Positions 13,636 through 25,140 of a stretch of 64,000 nucleotides of DNA are shown here, in pieces. The notes beneath the pieces are model-generated. The model searched no databases, was not told the DNA's origin, and saw only the letters and a program-made list of their open reading frames with translations. The translations under genes and the position numbers were made by a program. Origin of the DNA: Glandiceps talaboti (Eukaryota > Hemichordata > Enteropneusta > Spengelidae); assembly GCF_964340395.1 (NCBI RefSeq), contig NC_135560.1:1111501-1175500 (forward strand). Reading direction: 5' to 3'. How positions within the stretch are numbered: the first letter of the stretch is position 1; each line of letters starts with the position of its first letter.

Positions 13636-13682
13636 TGCCGGGCGATCCCTATAGCACTACTGAACCTCAGTTCAGTTGTGCT
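11178..13682. mobile_element. Family A: 2.5-kb foldback element
   Basis: The left arm starts with a (TG)n tract and GTAAACCGCCAGACC, and the right arm ends with a (CA)n tract, GGCGATCCCTATAGC and the hairpin GCACTACTGAAC-CTCA-GTTCAGTTGTGC. Internal blocks mirror each other: AAATTTGGTGGGAACATTC on the left answers to GAATGTTCCCACCAAATTT on the right, and the CAACCATGACC blocks near 12130-12380 answer to the GGTCATGGTTGC blocks near 12580-13050. The whole could fold into a stem with arms of about 1.2 kb. No ORF. Confidence 0.8.
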
Positions 13683-14058
13683 AAAAATCACATTTTTTGA
13701 CCCAAATCACAGACCTGTGATGCAATCACAATTTCCCAACTAGACACCCAAGGTAATTGACCCACCAAATATCATGGCAATTGGATCAGTGGTTTTTGAC
13801 TTTAAGTTGTTTACACACACACACACACAGACAGACAGACAGACAGACAGACAGATGCCAGGTGGTCCCTATAGCACTACTGAACCTCAGTTCAGTTGTG
13901 CTAAAAATCAACAAGACCACGCCAACAGCAACTGCTAAATGATCACGAATATTGCAAAGATAAAAAAAAATGTATGCAAATATGTTTAGCAACAAGACCA
14001 TTTTCATAGCAAGTGTATATTGCAAAGATAATGACAGGGGTTGGCTAGGCAACTGGAT
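13683..14058 (+). mobile_element. Family A right-arm duplicate
   Basis: A second copy of the right arm follows directly, with AATCACATTTTTTGACCCAA, a (CA)n-(GACA)n tract and the GCACTACTGAAC hairpin ending at about 13906. A short piece of the central CAACAAGACCA block comes after it. Confidence 0.75.
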
Positions 14059-14326
14059 AATAATAATAATAATAATAATAATATTAATAATGTTGGTTCT
14101 TATATAGCGCTTTCCCATGCCATGCTCAAAGTGCTTTACAATTATTAACCCTGGCTCGGATCAGAACGGCACAATGGCCCTTTAGTCTTCCTCAACTCCC
14201 CAGGGAGCATACAATCCATTGCAGCCATTTCAGCGTATAGGATTAAAGCCTTCACATTGCAACCTCTATCCTACAAGGTCTCCAATTATACAGCTGGGTT
14301 GACTGAGGCACAGTCGTGGTTCAAAT
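14059..14326 (-). mobile_element. SINE, 3' part only
   Basis: Reverse-strand copy of the SINE complete at 18335-18690. The (AAT)n tail is at 14059-14085. It is followed by the TATATAGCGCTTTCCC tail motif and the body, down to about where the full copy reads GATTTGAACCACGAC. The tRNA-like head is missing, so it is 5'-truncated. Confidence 0.85.
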
Positions 14327-14344
14327 CATTCAGCAAATGAACAC

Positions 14345-14765
14345 CTATAAAGTGTTCATAAGCATTTTAAAAAAAATATACAGTTGTGCTACAACACCAT
14401 TGGTGCTATTTTTAAAAACTGTACAGCTGTGGTACAACGCCATTGGCTGTATTTTTGAAGATTTAAAGTTGTAACCAAAACAAAATTTTGATAACTGATT
14501 TCCATCATAATAATCCAGCCATCCTATGTTGGAAGTGTACTTAATCAAGACATGTATAGCAACATCCTAATCAAACTTTAAAGTGATGTGTCTACAAGGT
14601 TTTGTACTTCTTTGATTTTTAAAATCAATTTGGAACCAAGTCATACCAATGTAACAGGTTTAACTTTCTTGGTTGTCTTATTGTAATTAAAGACCAGCTA
14701 CATTCAATTTATAGGTGATTAAACAGCTGTCTTACAACATATTACATAATCAAGTCATGAAAAAG
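14345..14765 (+). repeat. Dispersed repeat C, copy 1
   Basis: Non-coding block with landmarks GGTACAACGCCATTGGCTGT, CATCCTATGTTGGAAGTGTA and CTTGGTTGTCTTATTGTAAT. An inverted copy lies at 45490-45830. In both places it abuts a family A arm in mirror-image order, so C is probably part of a longer family A variant. Confidence 0.7.
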
Positions 14766-14782
14766 TCATTGAGAATGACATC

Positions 14783-15135
14783 CCTAGTTTCATTCCCATT
14801 AAATTTCAACCCAATCTGCTCAGTGGTTTTGGAATTATAGATTTTTAACCAAAAAGACACATTTTTAGCCCTAATTTGCATATCAATGATGGGACCATCA
14901 TATCATGAACACTTCTTAGTAAAAACACCCTGAAGAATCTTTCATCCAAATTTCAGCCCAATCTGCCCAGTAGTTTTGAGTTTAAGTTTTTTGACCAAAA
15001 ATCACATTTTTTGACCCAAATCATAAACCACTGGTAAGATCATTTTGATATGAACAATTTCCCAAATAGACACCCAAGGTAATGGACCCACCAAATATCA
15101 TGGCAATCGGTTCATCAGTTTTTTACTTTAAGTTG

Positions 15136-15199
<64 letters not shown>

Positions 15200-15262
15200 T
15201 ACAGACAGATGCCGGCGATCCCTATAGCACTACTGAACCTCAGTTCAGTTGTGCTAAAAATT
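14783..15262 (+). mobile_element. Family A right arm
   Basis: Runs from CCTAGTTTCATTCCCATTAA through ACATTTTTAGCCCTAATTTG, a 60-bp (CA)n tract (about 15139-15200), CCTATAGCACTACTGAACC and the closing hairpin at about 15226-15258. Confidence 0.85.
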
Positions 15263-15559
15263 AATACAGCCATCATCCAGTTCAGTCTAAACTAATGGAT
15301 TTAACTTCATATAGCACCAAAATTTACAATTAGCTCACCAAAGCTTTTGCCAGGTATCCACTATGGCTTCGTCAGTGTTTTCTGAAGTCACGACAAATGC
15401 GTGACAATTGTTCCAATTCTCGGAAGTTGGTAACGTTCCCCATCACAGTTCATGCATGGTTTTAAAGTCTGAATATGAATCATTTCCTTAATCCCTTGCC
15501 TAAACCAACTCACAATCCAAAATTGTAACATTGTAACATTCTCAGGGTCGAATAACCTG

Positions 15560-16290
15560 GGTTGTCCTTGTGTAGATGTCTGGAGACCTCAGCTAGGCAG
15601 AATTTAATTTGCAGTATGATCAGCAATTTACAGGTGAAGGAAGATGAAGTGCCACAATCCTATGATGACAATACACTATTTACTAGTGTAGCCATGGATG
15701 GGGCACTTACTATCAAGGACAACCTCAATAGGGAGCTGGAAAATATAAGCAGTACCCTTGCTAACTGTTGGTTTCCAAAGTGGGTCACTATAAGGGTCAA
15801 CGCCAAACCAGAATCGACCAAAACTACATCAAAACAAAGACAGTCTGAACCTTCAAGACGGAAATTTTCTGTGGATGTGCCCTGTGTGAGGAGACTGTCT
15901 GAGAGCTTAGCCCACATACTAAAGGGGTATGGTGTTACTCTACATGTACATCATAAACCCACTAACACCTTGCGGCAGTTGTTGGTACAACCTACAAATG
16001 TACAGATCCCACCCCACCAAGTTAGGTCTGAGGGCCAGTGTATCACATGAAGTGTGGGGGTCATGGTGAAGAAGAAACCTGTGGAGAGGAATACATTGGA
16101 GAAACAGAGAGGACTCTGAAAGCCAGAATAAATGAACATGGTAGGCCGAGCTGCATATCATCAAAGGTCTTCAGACACAATTAAGGACCACCCAGGTCAT
16201 TAATTTGACCCTGACAATGTTACAATTTTGGATCGTGAGCCGGACTGATTTAGACAAGGGATTTAGGAAGCAATACATATTGTACTTGTA
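15560..16290 (+). pseudogene. Penelope-like element remnant (RT end plus GIY-YIG)
   Basis: An open stretch of about 160 codons carries pieces characteristic of Penelope-like retroelements. A YDDNTLFTSV segment with downstream ALTIKDNLNRE resembles the RT region that normally reads S-Y-D-V-x-A-L-F-T. After a deletion there is VPCVRRLSESLAHILKGYG and HKPTNTLRQLL, the linker seen just before the endonuclease. The frame stops at 16050, but in another frame EEYIGETERTLKARINEH follows (about 16090-16136), the hallmark of the GIY-YIG nuclease (the Y-I-G and the downstream R are present). The catalytic RT core is missing and at least one frameshift separates the two domains, so the copy is dead. Family-level confidence is high, but the exact ends are not defined. 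Confidence 0.8.
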
Positions 16291-16408
16291 TCATGTGTGT
16301 ACATGTGTGTATGGTAACAAGTATTTGTTTTGCTGTTGTTGTTTTTTGGTTTTTTTACTTGATTAATATGTTCTCTACTTTGAAAAGCAAGTTAATAAAT
16401 GAATGACT

Positions 16409-16606
<198 letters not shown>

Positions 16607-17604
16607 CATATGGCCTCGGACAAATACCGGTTAGAATTAATATTGCTGAGATGCTTGTCTTTATCCATTTGAAATCAGTACACATTTATCACTGCAGACA
16701 CATTGCATACCTATCTATTTGAAATCAGTACACATTTATCACTGCAGACACACTGCATACCTATCTATTTGAAATCAGTACACATTTATCACTGCAGACA
16801 CACTGCATACCTATCCATTTGAAATCAGTACACATTTATCACTGCAGACACACTGCATACCTATCTATTTGAAATCAGTACACATTTGTCACTGCAGACA
16901 CACTGCATACCTATCCATTTGAAATCAGTACACATTTGTCACTGCAGACACATTGCATACCTATCTATTTGAAATCAGTACACATTTGTCACTGCAGACA
17001 CATTGCATACCTATCTATTTGAAATCAGTACACATTTATCACTGCAGACACATTGCATACCTATCTATTTGAAATCAGTACACATTTATCACTGCAGACA
17101 CACTGCATACCTATCTATCTGAAATCAGTACACATTTGTCACTGCAGACACACTGCATACCTATCTATTTGAAATCAGTACACATTTGTCACTGCAGACA
17201 CACTGCATACCTATCTATTTGAAATCAGTACACATTTATCACTGCAGACACATTGCATACCTATCTATTTGAAATCAGTACACATTTATCACTGCAGACA
17301 CATTACATACCTATCTATTTGAAATCAGTACACATTTATCACTGCAGACACACTGCATACCTATCCATTTGAAATCAGTACACATTTATCACTGCAGACA
17401 CATTGCATACCTATCTATCTGAAATCAGTACACATTTGTCACTGCAGACACATTGCATACCTATCTATTTGAAATCAGTACACATTTGTCACTGCAGACA
17501 CATTACATACCTATCTATTTGAAATCAGTACACATTTATCACTGCAGACACATTGCATACCTATCTATTTGAAATCAGTACACATTTATCACTGCAGACA
17601 CAAT

Positions 17605-18172
17605 CAATCAATCAATCGATGCAATTTATATAGCGCCAATTCCACTATGACAAGAGTTCAAAGGCGCTGTACAGTCAAAATGTTTTAGAAAACAGGTAAG
17701 TCTTTAAGTGTTTTTTAAATGTGCTAATTGTAACTTGTTCGCGAATTTCAATTGGTAGTTCATTCCACAGACGAGGCGCAGCAGAAGAAAACGATCTTCC
17801 TCCATAAGATTCCAGCTTGTACTTAGGTACATATAGGAGATGTTTATTTGATGATCGCAGTGTTCTCGTAGCTGTTTTCCAGTGAAGAAGGTCTGATAAG
17901 TATCTTGGAGCGAGTCCATTGAGGGACTTGTATGTCATGAGCAAAAGTTTGAACTTTATTCTGTCCTGAACTGGTAGCCAGTGTAGTTCCTTTAGGAGTG
18001 GTGTTACATGATCATATTTCCTGGCTCGCATGATGATTTTTGCTGCAGCGTTTTGAACATGTTGGAGTGGTTTGATATGATCGTTGGGTAAGCCATAGAG
18101 TAGGGCATTACCATTGTCAAGTTTGCTTGATATTAATGCCTGGACGAGTTTCTGACAAGTAGATTTGGAGAG
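17605..18172 (-). pseudogene. 5'-truncated LINE in the 50-bp satellite
   Basis: The minus strand encodes about 165 residues of a LINE ORF2 C-terminus ending in a stop at 17675. Characteristic pieces are QKLVQALISSKLDNGNALLY, HVQNAAAKIIMRARKYDHVT, LKELHWLPVQDRIKFKLL and RSFSSAAPRLWNELP, the region after the RT core in CR1/L2-like non-LTR elements. The frame is intact over its whole length, so the insertion is fairly recent. About 70 bp of 3' UTR ends in TGGCGCTATATAAATTGCA and a (TTGA)n tail. An 11-bp duplication, GCAGACACAAT (17594-17604 and 18173-18183), flanks it. The RT active site lies outside this truncated copy, so it cannot move by itself. Confidence 0.88.
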
Positions 18173-18334
18173 GCAGACACAATGCATACCTATCCATTTG
18201 AAATCAGTACACATTTGTCACTGCAGACACACTGCATACCTATCTATTTGAAATCAGTACACATTTGTCACTGCAGACACACTGCATACCTATCCATTTG
18301 AAATCAGTACACATTTGTCACTGCAGACACATTG

Positions 18335-18690
18335 TGGAGTCATGATGGGTGAATGGTTAGCATGACCGGCTTGGAATCTACAGGTTGTAGGTTCGAGCCC
18401 TGTCGCTGCCTGCTGTTTGTTTCTGAGTGGCTAAAGTCCTTGGGCAAGATTTGAACCACGACTGTGCCTTAGTCAACCCAGCTGTATAATTGGGGACCTG
18501 GTAGGATGTAGGTTGCAATGTGAAGGCTTTAATCCTATGCGCTGAAATGGCTGCAATGGATTGTATGCTCCCCGGGGAGTTGAGGAAGACTAAAGGGCTG
18601 TTGTGCCGTTCTGATCCGAGCCAGGGGTAATAATTGTAAAGCGCTTTGAGCACGGTGTGGGAAAGCGCTATATAAGAACCCAACATTATT
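18335..18690 (+). mobile_element. Full-length tRNA-derived SINE
   Basis: 356 bp inserted in the 50-bp satellite, with the satellite's ATTG on both sides. The head looks tRNA-like: GGGTGAATGGTTAGCATGAC as a degenerate A box and D-arm region, and GGTTCGAGCCC at 18390-18400 as a perfect B box. The body ends with TGTAAAGCGCTTTGAGCA, GGGAAAGCGCTATATAAGA and an (ATT)n tail. This 3' end resembles that of the neighbouring LINE, which suggests it borrows a related LINE's machinery. Confidence 0.9.
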
Positions 18691-21067
18691 ATTGCATACC
18701 TATCCATTTGAAATCAGTACACATTTATCACTGCAGACACATTGCATACCTATCTATTTGAAATCAGTACACATTTATCACTGCAGACACATTGCATACC
18801 TATCTATTTGAAATCAGTACACATTTGTCACTGCAGACACATTGCATACCTATCCATTTGAAATCAGTACACATTTATCACTGCAGACACAATGCATACC
18901 TATCCATTTGAAATCAGTACACATTTGTCACTGCAGACACATTGCATACCTATCTATTTGAAATCAGTACACATTTGTCACTGCAGACACATTGCATACC
19001 TATCTATTTGAAATCAGTACACATTTATCACTGCAGACACATTGCATACCTATCCATTTGAAATCAGTACACATTTATCACTGCAGACACAATGCATACC
19101 TATCCATTTGAAATCAGTACACATTTGTCACTGCAGACACATTGCATACCTATCTATTTGAAATCAGTACACATTTGTCACTGCAGACACATTGCATACC
19201 TATCCATTTGAAATCAGTACACATTTGTCACTGCAGACACATTGCATACCTATCTATTTGAAATCAGTACACATTTATCACTGCAGACACACTGCATACC
19301 TATCTATCTGAAATCAGTACACATTTATCACTGCAGACACATTGCATACCTATCTATTTGAAATCAGTACATATTTGTCACTGCAGACACACTGCATACC
19401 TATCCATTTGAAATCAGTACACATTTATCACTGCAGACACACTGCATACCTATCCATTTGAAATCAGTACACATTTGTCACTGCAGACACACTGCATACC
19501 TATCTATTTGAAATCAGTACACATTTATCACTGCAGACACACTGCATACCTATCTATTTGAAATCAGTACACATTTATCACTGCAGACACAATGCATACC
19601 TATCTATTTGAAATCAGTACACATTTGTCACTGCAGACACAATACATACCTATCCATTTGAAATCAGTACACATTTGTCACTGCAGACACACTGCATACC
19701 TATCCATTTGAAATCAGTACACATTTATCACTGCAGACACACTGCATACCTATCTATTTGAAATCTGTACACATTTATCACTGCAGACACACTGCATACC
19801 TATATATTTGAAATCAGTACACATTTGTCACTGCAGACACACTGCATACCTATCTATTTGAAATCAGTACACATTTGTCACTGCAGACACATGCATACCT
19901 ATCTATTTGAAATCAGTACACATTTGTCACTGCAGACACACTGCATACCTATCTATTTGAAATCAGTACACATTTGTCACTGCAGACACACTGCATACCT
20001 ATCTATTTGAAATCAGTACACATTTTTCACTGCAGACACACTGCATACCTATCTATTTGAAATCAGTACACATTTGTCACTGCAGACACAATGCATACCT
20101 ATCCATTTGAAATCAGTACACATTTGTCACTGCAGACACATTGCATACTTATCTATTTGAAATCAGTACACATTTATCACTGCAGACACACTGCATACCT
20201 ATCTATCTGAAATCAGTACACATTTATCACTGCAGACACACTGCATACCTATCTATTTGAAATCAGTACATATTTGTCACTGCAGACACATTGCATACCT
20301 ATCTATTTGAAATCAATACATATTTGTCACTGCAGACACACTGCATACCTATCTATTTGAAATCAGTACACATTTGTCACTGCAGACACACTGCATACCT
20401 ATCTATCTGAAATCAGTACACATTTATCACTGCAGACACATTGCATACCTATCTATTTGAAATCAGTACACATTTATCACTGCAGACACACTGCATACCT
20501 ATCTATTTGAAATCAGTACATATTTGTCACTGCAGACACACTGCATACCTATATATTTGAAATCAGTACACATTTGTCACTGCAGACACACTGCATACCT
20601 ATCTATTTGAAATCAGTACACATTTGTCACTGCAGACACACTGCATACCTATCTATTTGAAATCAGTACACATTTGTCACTGCAGACACACTGCATACCT
20701 ATCCATTTGAAATCAGTACACATTTATCACTGCAGACACATTGCATACATATCTATTTGAAATCAGTACACATTTGTCACTGCAGACACACTGCATACCT
20801 ATCCATTTGAAATCAGTACACATTTATCACTGCAGACACACTGCATACCTATCCATTTGAAATCAGTACACATTTATCACTGCAGACACATTGCATACAT
20901 ATCTATTTGAAATCAGTACACATTTGTCACTGCAGACACACTGCATACCTATCTATTTGAAATCAGTACACATTTGTCACTGCAGACACACTGCATACCT
21001 ATCCATTTGAAATCAGTACACATTTGTCACTGCAGACACACTGCATACCTATCTATTTGAAATCAGT

Positions 21068-21694
21068 GTATCAGCAGTAGTGCTTCACAATGGTGCAATT
21101 TTAATATTGAATCATCACATCACAATGTATGCATACATACTCCATAGTTTAGTTAATTAATTCATACAATGTACAAGTGTAACAGTCTAAGCAGTTCCAC
21201 ACCACTCCTAATTAAGAGTACGCAATATCGATAATTGCACAGTTGCAGTTGAATTGACTCCATGAACTTGAAATCTGTGCAGGCATAGACCAAAGAGTTA
21301 CATCACATTCTGGTCCCACTCACCAATTTGCACAGCCTGAGGGCTAACTCAACTGATAAAAAGCCTCGCTGTATGATGAAGTCACTAAAATAGGCTCTTA
21401 TTCTTTGTATATTATGATCAACCCAAACCACATAATCTAGCAAGAATGACCGATGGCACAACTATAAATTTCAAAAGTTGTACGTTAGATGTGTTTTTGG
21501 GGAACTAGCATGTTTTTCTTTTAATTTCCAGTGGTCCAGAACTGGGTAGTTTATGCCATTCCCGGTTTGGTTTACTAAATACACAGCATAAATTTGTCAC
21601 TACCAGAATTATAATATTCAATAAGAACTCAACTAAAGCTGATAAAATGGAAATGCCATGTGCATACACGAATATTAGACATTTTATTTCTTTT
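21068..21694. other. No gene seen
   Basis: Unique-looking intronic sequence between the satellite and a family A element. No open frame or repeat recognised. Confidence 0.55.
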
Positions 21695-21741
21695 TAGCAC
21701 AACTGAACTGAGGTTCAGTAGTGCTATAGGCATCGCCCGGC

Positions 21742-21790
<49 letters not shown>

Positions 21791-23235
21791 CGACTTAAAG
21801 TCAAAAACCGCCAGACCGATTGGCTTGATATTTGGTGGGGACATTATTTATGGTGTTCTAATGAAAAATTGTTCAAATGGGAATGATCGCATCACAGGTG
21901 CGCGTTTTAGGTAAAAAAATGTGATCTTTGGTCAAAAGACTTAAACTCCGAAACTACTGGGCAGATTGGTGCAAAATTTGGTGGGGACATTCTTAAGGTG
22001 GTGTAAAGTAAGATTATTCATGACATGATGATTCCTTCACTAATATGCAAATTAGGGCTAAAAATGTGTCTTTTTGGTTAAAAATCTATAACTCCAAAAC
22101 CACGGAGCAGATTGGGCTGAAATTTAATGGGAATGCATCTAGAAATGTATGGACGAGGAAATTTTAAGCATACAATGATTCCATGAGTGATATGCAAATT
22201 AGGTGTAAAAATGTTCATTTTTGGTCAAAAACTTATATCTCAAAAAGTACTTGGTCAATGAGTCTGAAACTTGGTGAGATGTTTCTGAAAGTGTTATTCT
22301 GCACATTTTCTTCAAAACATTTTGACAAAATTGGCCCTAGCAACCATGACCAAGCCCTTAGCAACAACCAAATGGCAGTATATTTTGGTCAAATAACAAC
22401 ATCATCTGGTAGGCAAGTGAGTAAACATTCAAAAAATGTATGCAAATACCATAGCAACCATGACCACGCCCATAGCAACAGCCAAACGGTCCTGTATTTC
22501 ACAAAGGGATTAATAGAAAATTGAATAAACTATCAAAAAATGTATGTAAATTTGCCTAGCAACAAGACCACGCCCATCAATTTCATTAAGAACTATCATA
22601 TCTCTGTATGAACAATATGTGGCAAGTTTCACAGTCTTTCTTGGTATAGACCCTCATGGCCAAAGTTCATTAATTATGCAAATAAGTAATGAATTCATAG
22701 CACTTAATTTCATTAAGAACTATCATATCTCTGTATGATCAATATCTGTGGCAAAAAATCAAATATGATAAAGCCATTCTGGATGCATAACATTAACATG
22801 AGTCATTAATTATGCAAATTAGCTCTTAATTAACTTGACACAAGTTAACGACTTTTAGTGCTTTTATATCTTTGTATGATCCGTAGATGTATCAAGTTTC
22901 GTTGAATTTGGTGCCGCCAATCTGCTCTAGTTTTGGAATTATAGATTTTTGACCAAAAATACACATTTTAACCCTAATTTGCATATCACTGATGGGATCA
23001 TCTTGTCATGAACAATTCATAATCTAAACACCTCTAAAATCATTACAACCAAATTTCAGAATGATCTGAGTAGTTTTGGAGTTTAAGTTTTTTGACCAAA
23101 AATCACATTTTTGACCCAAATCACACAACAATGGTAAGATCATTTTGATTTGAACAATTTCCCAACTGGACACCCGAGGTAATACACCCACCAAATATCA
23201 TGGCAATCGGTCCAGTGGTTTTTGACTTTATGTTG

Positions 23236-23272
<37 letters not shown>

Positions 23273-23326
23273 ACACACTTTGCCATGCCTATAGCGCTAC
23301 TGAACCTTATCAATTCAGTTGTTCGA
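21695..23326. mobile_element. Family A: 1.6-kb copy with both hairpin ends
   Basis: It starts with the hairpin AGCACAACTGAAC-TGAG-GTTCAGTAGTGCT (21696-21725), GGCATCGCCCGGCG and a (TG)n tract. It ends with a (CA)n tract, TGCCATGCCTATAGCGC and a degraded hairpin near 23292-23325. The arms are inverted copies. The middle (about 22555-22880) differs from the copy at 11178 and contains AT-rich blocks with TTAATTATGCAAAT that resemble family B. No ORF. Confidence 0.82.
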
Positions 23327-23577
23327 ACTAGGCAGAAATGTACCCATGAAAGAACCTTCCTCATGCCAAGTATGTTACTTCTGTATCGTCTCATTAATAT
23401 TCATAAGTTCAGAAAATCTCCAACTCTGGAGAGTTAGGAGTGGTGAGGAACTGATATGAGATATATCCTACCCTTTTCAAAGTGAAGGAGTATAAATTAA
23501 CTTGATGGTGATTTTCACATTCAAGAGTTCATCAAGGTGCATGCATGCATAAACACACATATATATGTGCACACATC

Positions 23578-23579
23578 AC

Positions 23580-23622
<43 letters not shown>

Positions 23623-23637
23623 GGTGCACACAGTCAC

Positions 23638-23669
<32 letters not shown>

Positions 23670-23683
23670 GTGCACACAGTCAC

Positions 23684-23715
<32 letters not shown>

Positions 23716-23728
23716 GTGCACACAGTCA
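23578..23728. repeat. (GACA)n array with GGTGCACACAGTCACATA spacers
   Basis: Three blocks of GACA repeats (7-11 copies each) separated by an identical 18-bp spacer, making a higher-order minisatellite. Confidence 0.9.
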
Positions 23729-24880
23729 CACTTCTGAACCTTTAGTAAGTTGAGCTACACATTAATCAGCTAGTACAAAATCCAACCAAATCAAAAACAA
23801 AATGACACAAATTACTCACACAGATAAGGAAAACAGCATTATCCTTAGTATGCAAAAAGTAAAATAGAACAAAGCATATGTATTTCATGAAGTATTTATA
23901 TCAATAAGTCAGACATACTTTGAAATTTACACATGCTAAGTTTTACAACAAAATACAGCATGAAGTCAGTAATGGATTGGCAGTATAATCACAGGGGACA
24001 GCAAGCGTGTAATTAATTGATTGATCGATCGATCAATCTGTTGATTGAGTGATTACTTGGTTGAGTGATTCATTGATTGAATGATTAATTTTTGTGGTTA
24101 AATAAAACTTATTCAGTGTGTGATATTGATCAATTGGCTCATTGATTTTTGTGGTGATATGAAACTTTTCCCTTCTTTCCTTGGCTACTTTTCTCTCAGC
24201 TCTATATAATTCTTTCTTTATAATTGACGAAGTAAAGACATCTTGTCCATTCTTCTCCTCTTATCCAAATTAAAAACACCCCTAATCTCATAATTACCAG
24301 GGCGACCAGTCACCAGACAATTGCTTTATCTCTTATCTTCTTGGAGATTATCACACCCCCAGGTGCCCGTGAAGTTCCTTAAATATAAATGGCGAACGCC
24401 CTTTGTGGTCATTTTGCTAAACAATAGGGAAGTGGTAACAACCTAGCGATAGCTCCTGCTAAACTGCAGTTTTGCACATGTTCCAACCATTGACATCTAC
24501 CGTACTGTGACCATTCATTCTGAATATATGACGTGTGTAATTACCGCATTCGTTTTCAATAAGAATGGAAATCTGAGGTACATTTCTCAAAATTACTTTT
24601 GGTCAGACATCCGAAAAGCTACGCTGACTTTGCTGTTGATAACGCCATGCAGCTGTCAATCAACATGTAGTACACACAAACGAACTAATCCTAATGATGC
24701 TTACATTTATCTCCAAAATAAACATGATAGTCAATAGCTGAAAATCACGATAGTGTGCCATATACATGTACACAATTACAAAAAGTAAATCTGTCATTGA
24801 CGTCAATTCTAGCCGTCTTCTTTGCTTGAAACCAAGTTATGAACACATCGAGTACAGTCTTTGCTAACGATCAATCCCAA
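23729..24880. other. No gene seen
   Basis: Includes a degenerate ATTGATTG-rich stretch (24010-24095) that may be an old LINE tail. Otherwise nothing recognised. Confidence 0.5.
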
Positions 24881-25140
24881 TCAGAATGGGCGAAAAACGC
24901 CTCGACCGCCTCTCTCTGATCTTAAAACAAATGAAGCTGACTTGCAGACTTGCGAAACTTGACTATGTGATAAAACAACACTGTCAAAATAAAACCCAAG
25001 ATTCCTCACAATGGCAGATGGTACAATTTGATCCAACCCAACACGGAGTTCCAATAAAGGTTTGTGAGGTCTGAAATTTGAATGCAAATGAATCACTTCT
25101 GTTTTACTGTCATTCAGGATCGCGGCATTGACTATCATAA
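24881..25140 (-). pseudogene. LINE reverse-transcriptase fragment
   Basis: The minus strand gives about 70 residues matching the segment just downstream of the RT core in CR1/L2-like LINEs: LNDSKTEVIHL, then PSAIVRNLGFYFDS and VCKSASFVLR. These correspond to the usual N-D-x-K-T-E, V-R-N-L-G-V-x-F-D and C-K-S-A-x-x-x-L-R positions. In an intact element it would directly precede the region found at 17605-18172, so the two fragments may come from related families. Both ends are truncated, with no catalytic residues and no visible target duplication. Confidence 0.72.

Larger units (their letters stand above)
16660..21067. repeat. 50-bp satellite, about 70 copies, with two insertions
   Basis: The unit has the segments ATTGCATACCTATCTATTTG, AAATCAGTACACATTTRTCA and CTGCAGACAC. 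Three positions vary together in shuffled combinations (TATCT/TATCC, ATTGC/ACTGC, TTATC/TTGTC), as expected from unequal exchange. It is interrupted by a LINE (17605-18172) and a SINE (18335-18690). One unit near 19890 is a base short. This is not a CRISPR: there are no spacers. Confidence 0.95.

Noticed and set aside
16660-21067. Regular 50-bp repetition resembling a CRISPR array
   Set aside because: The units are contiguous without unique spacers, no cas genes are present, and the surrounding DNA is eukaryotic.
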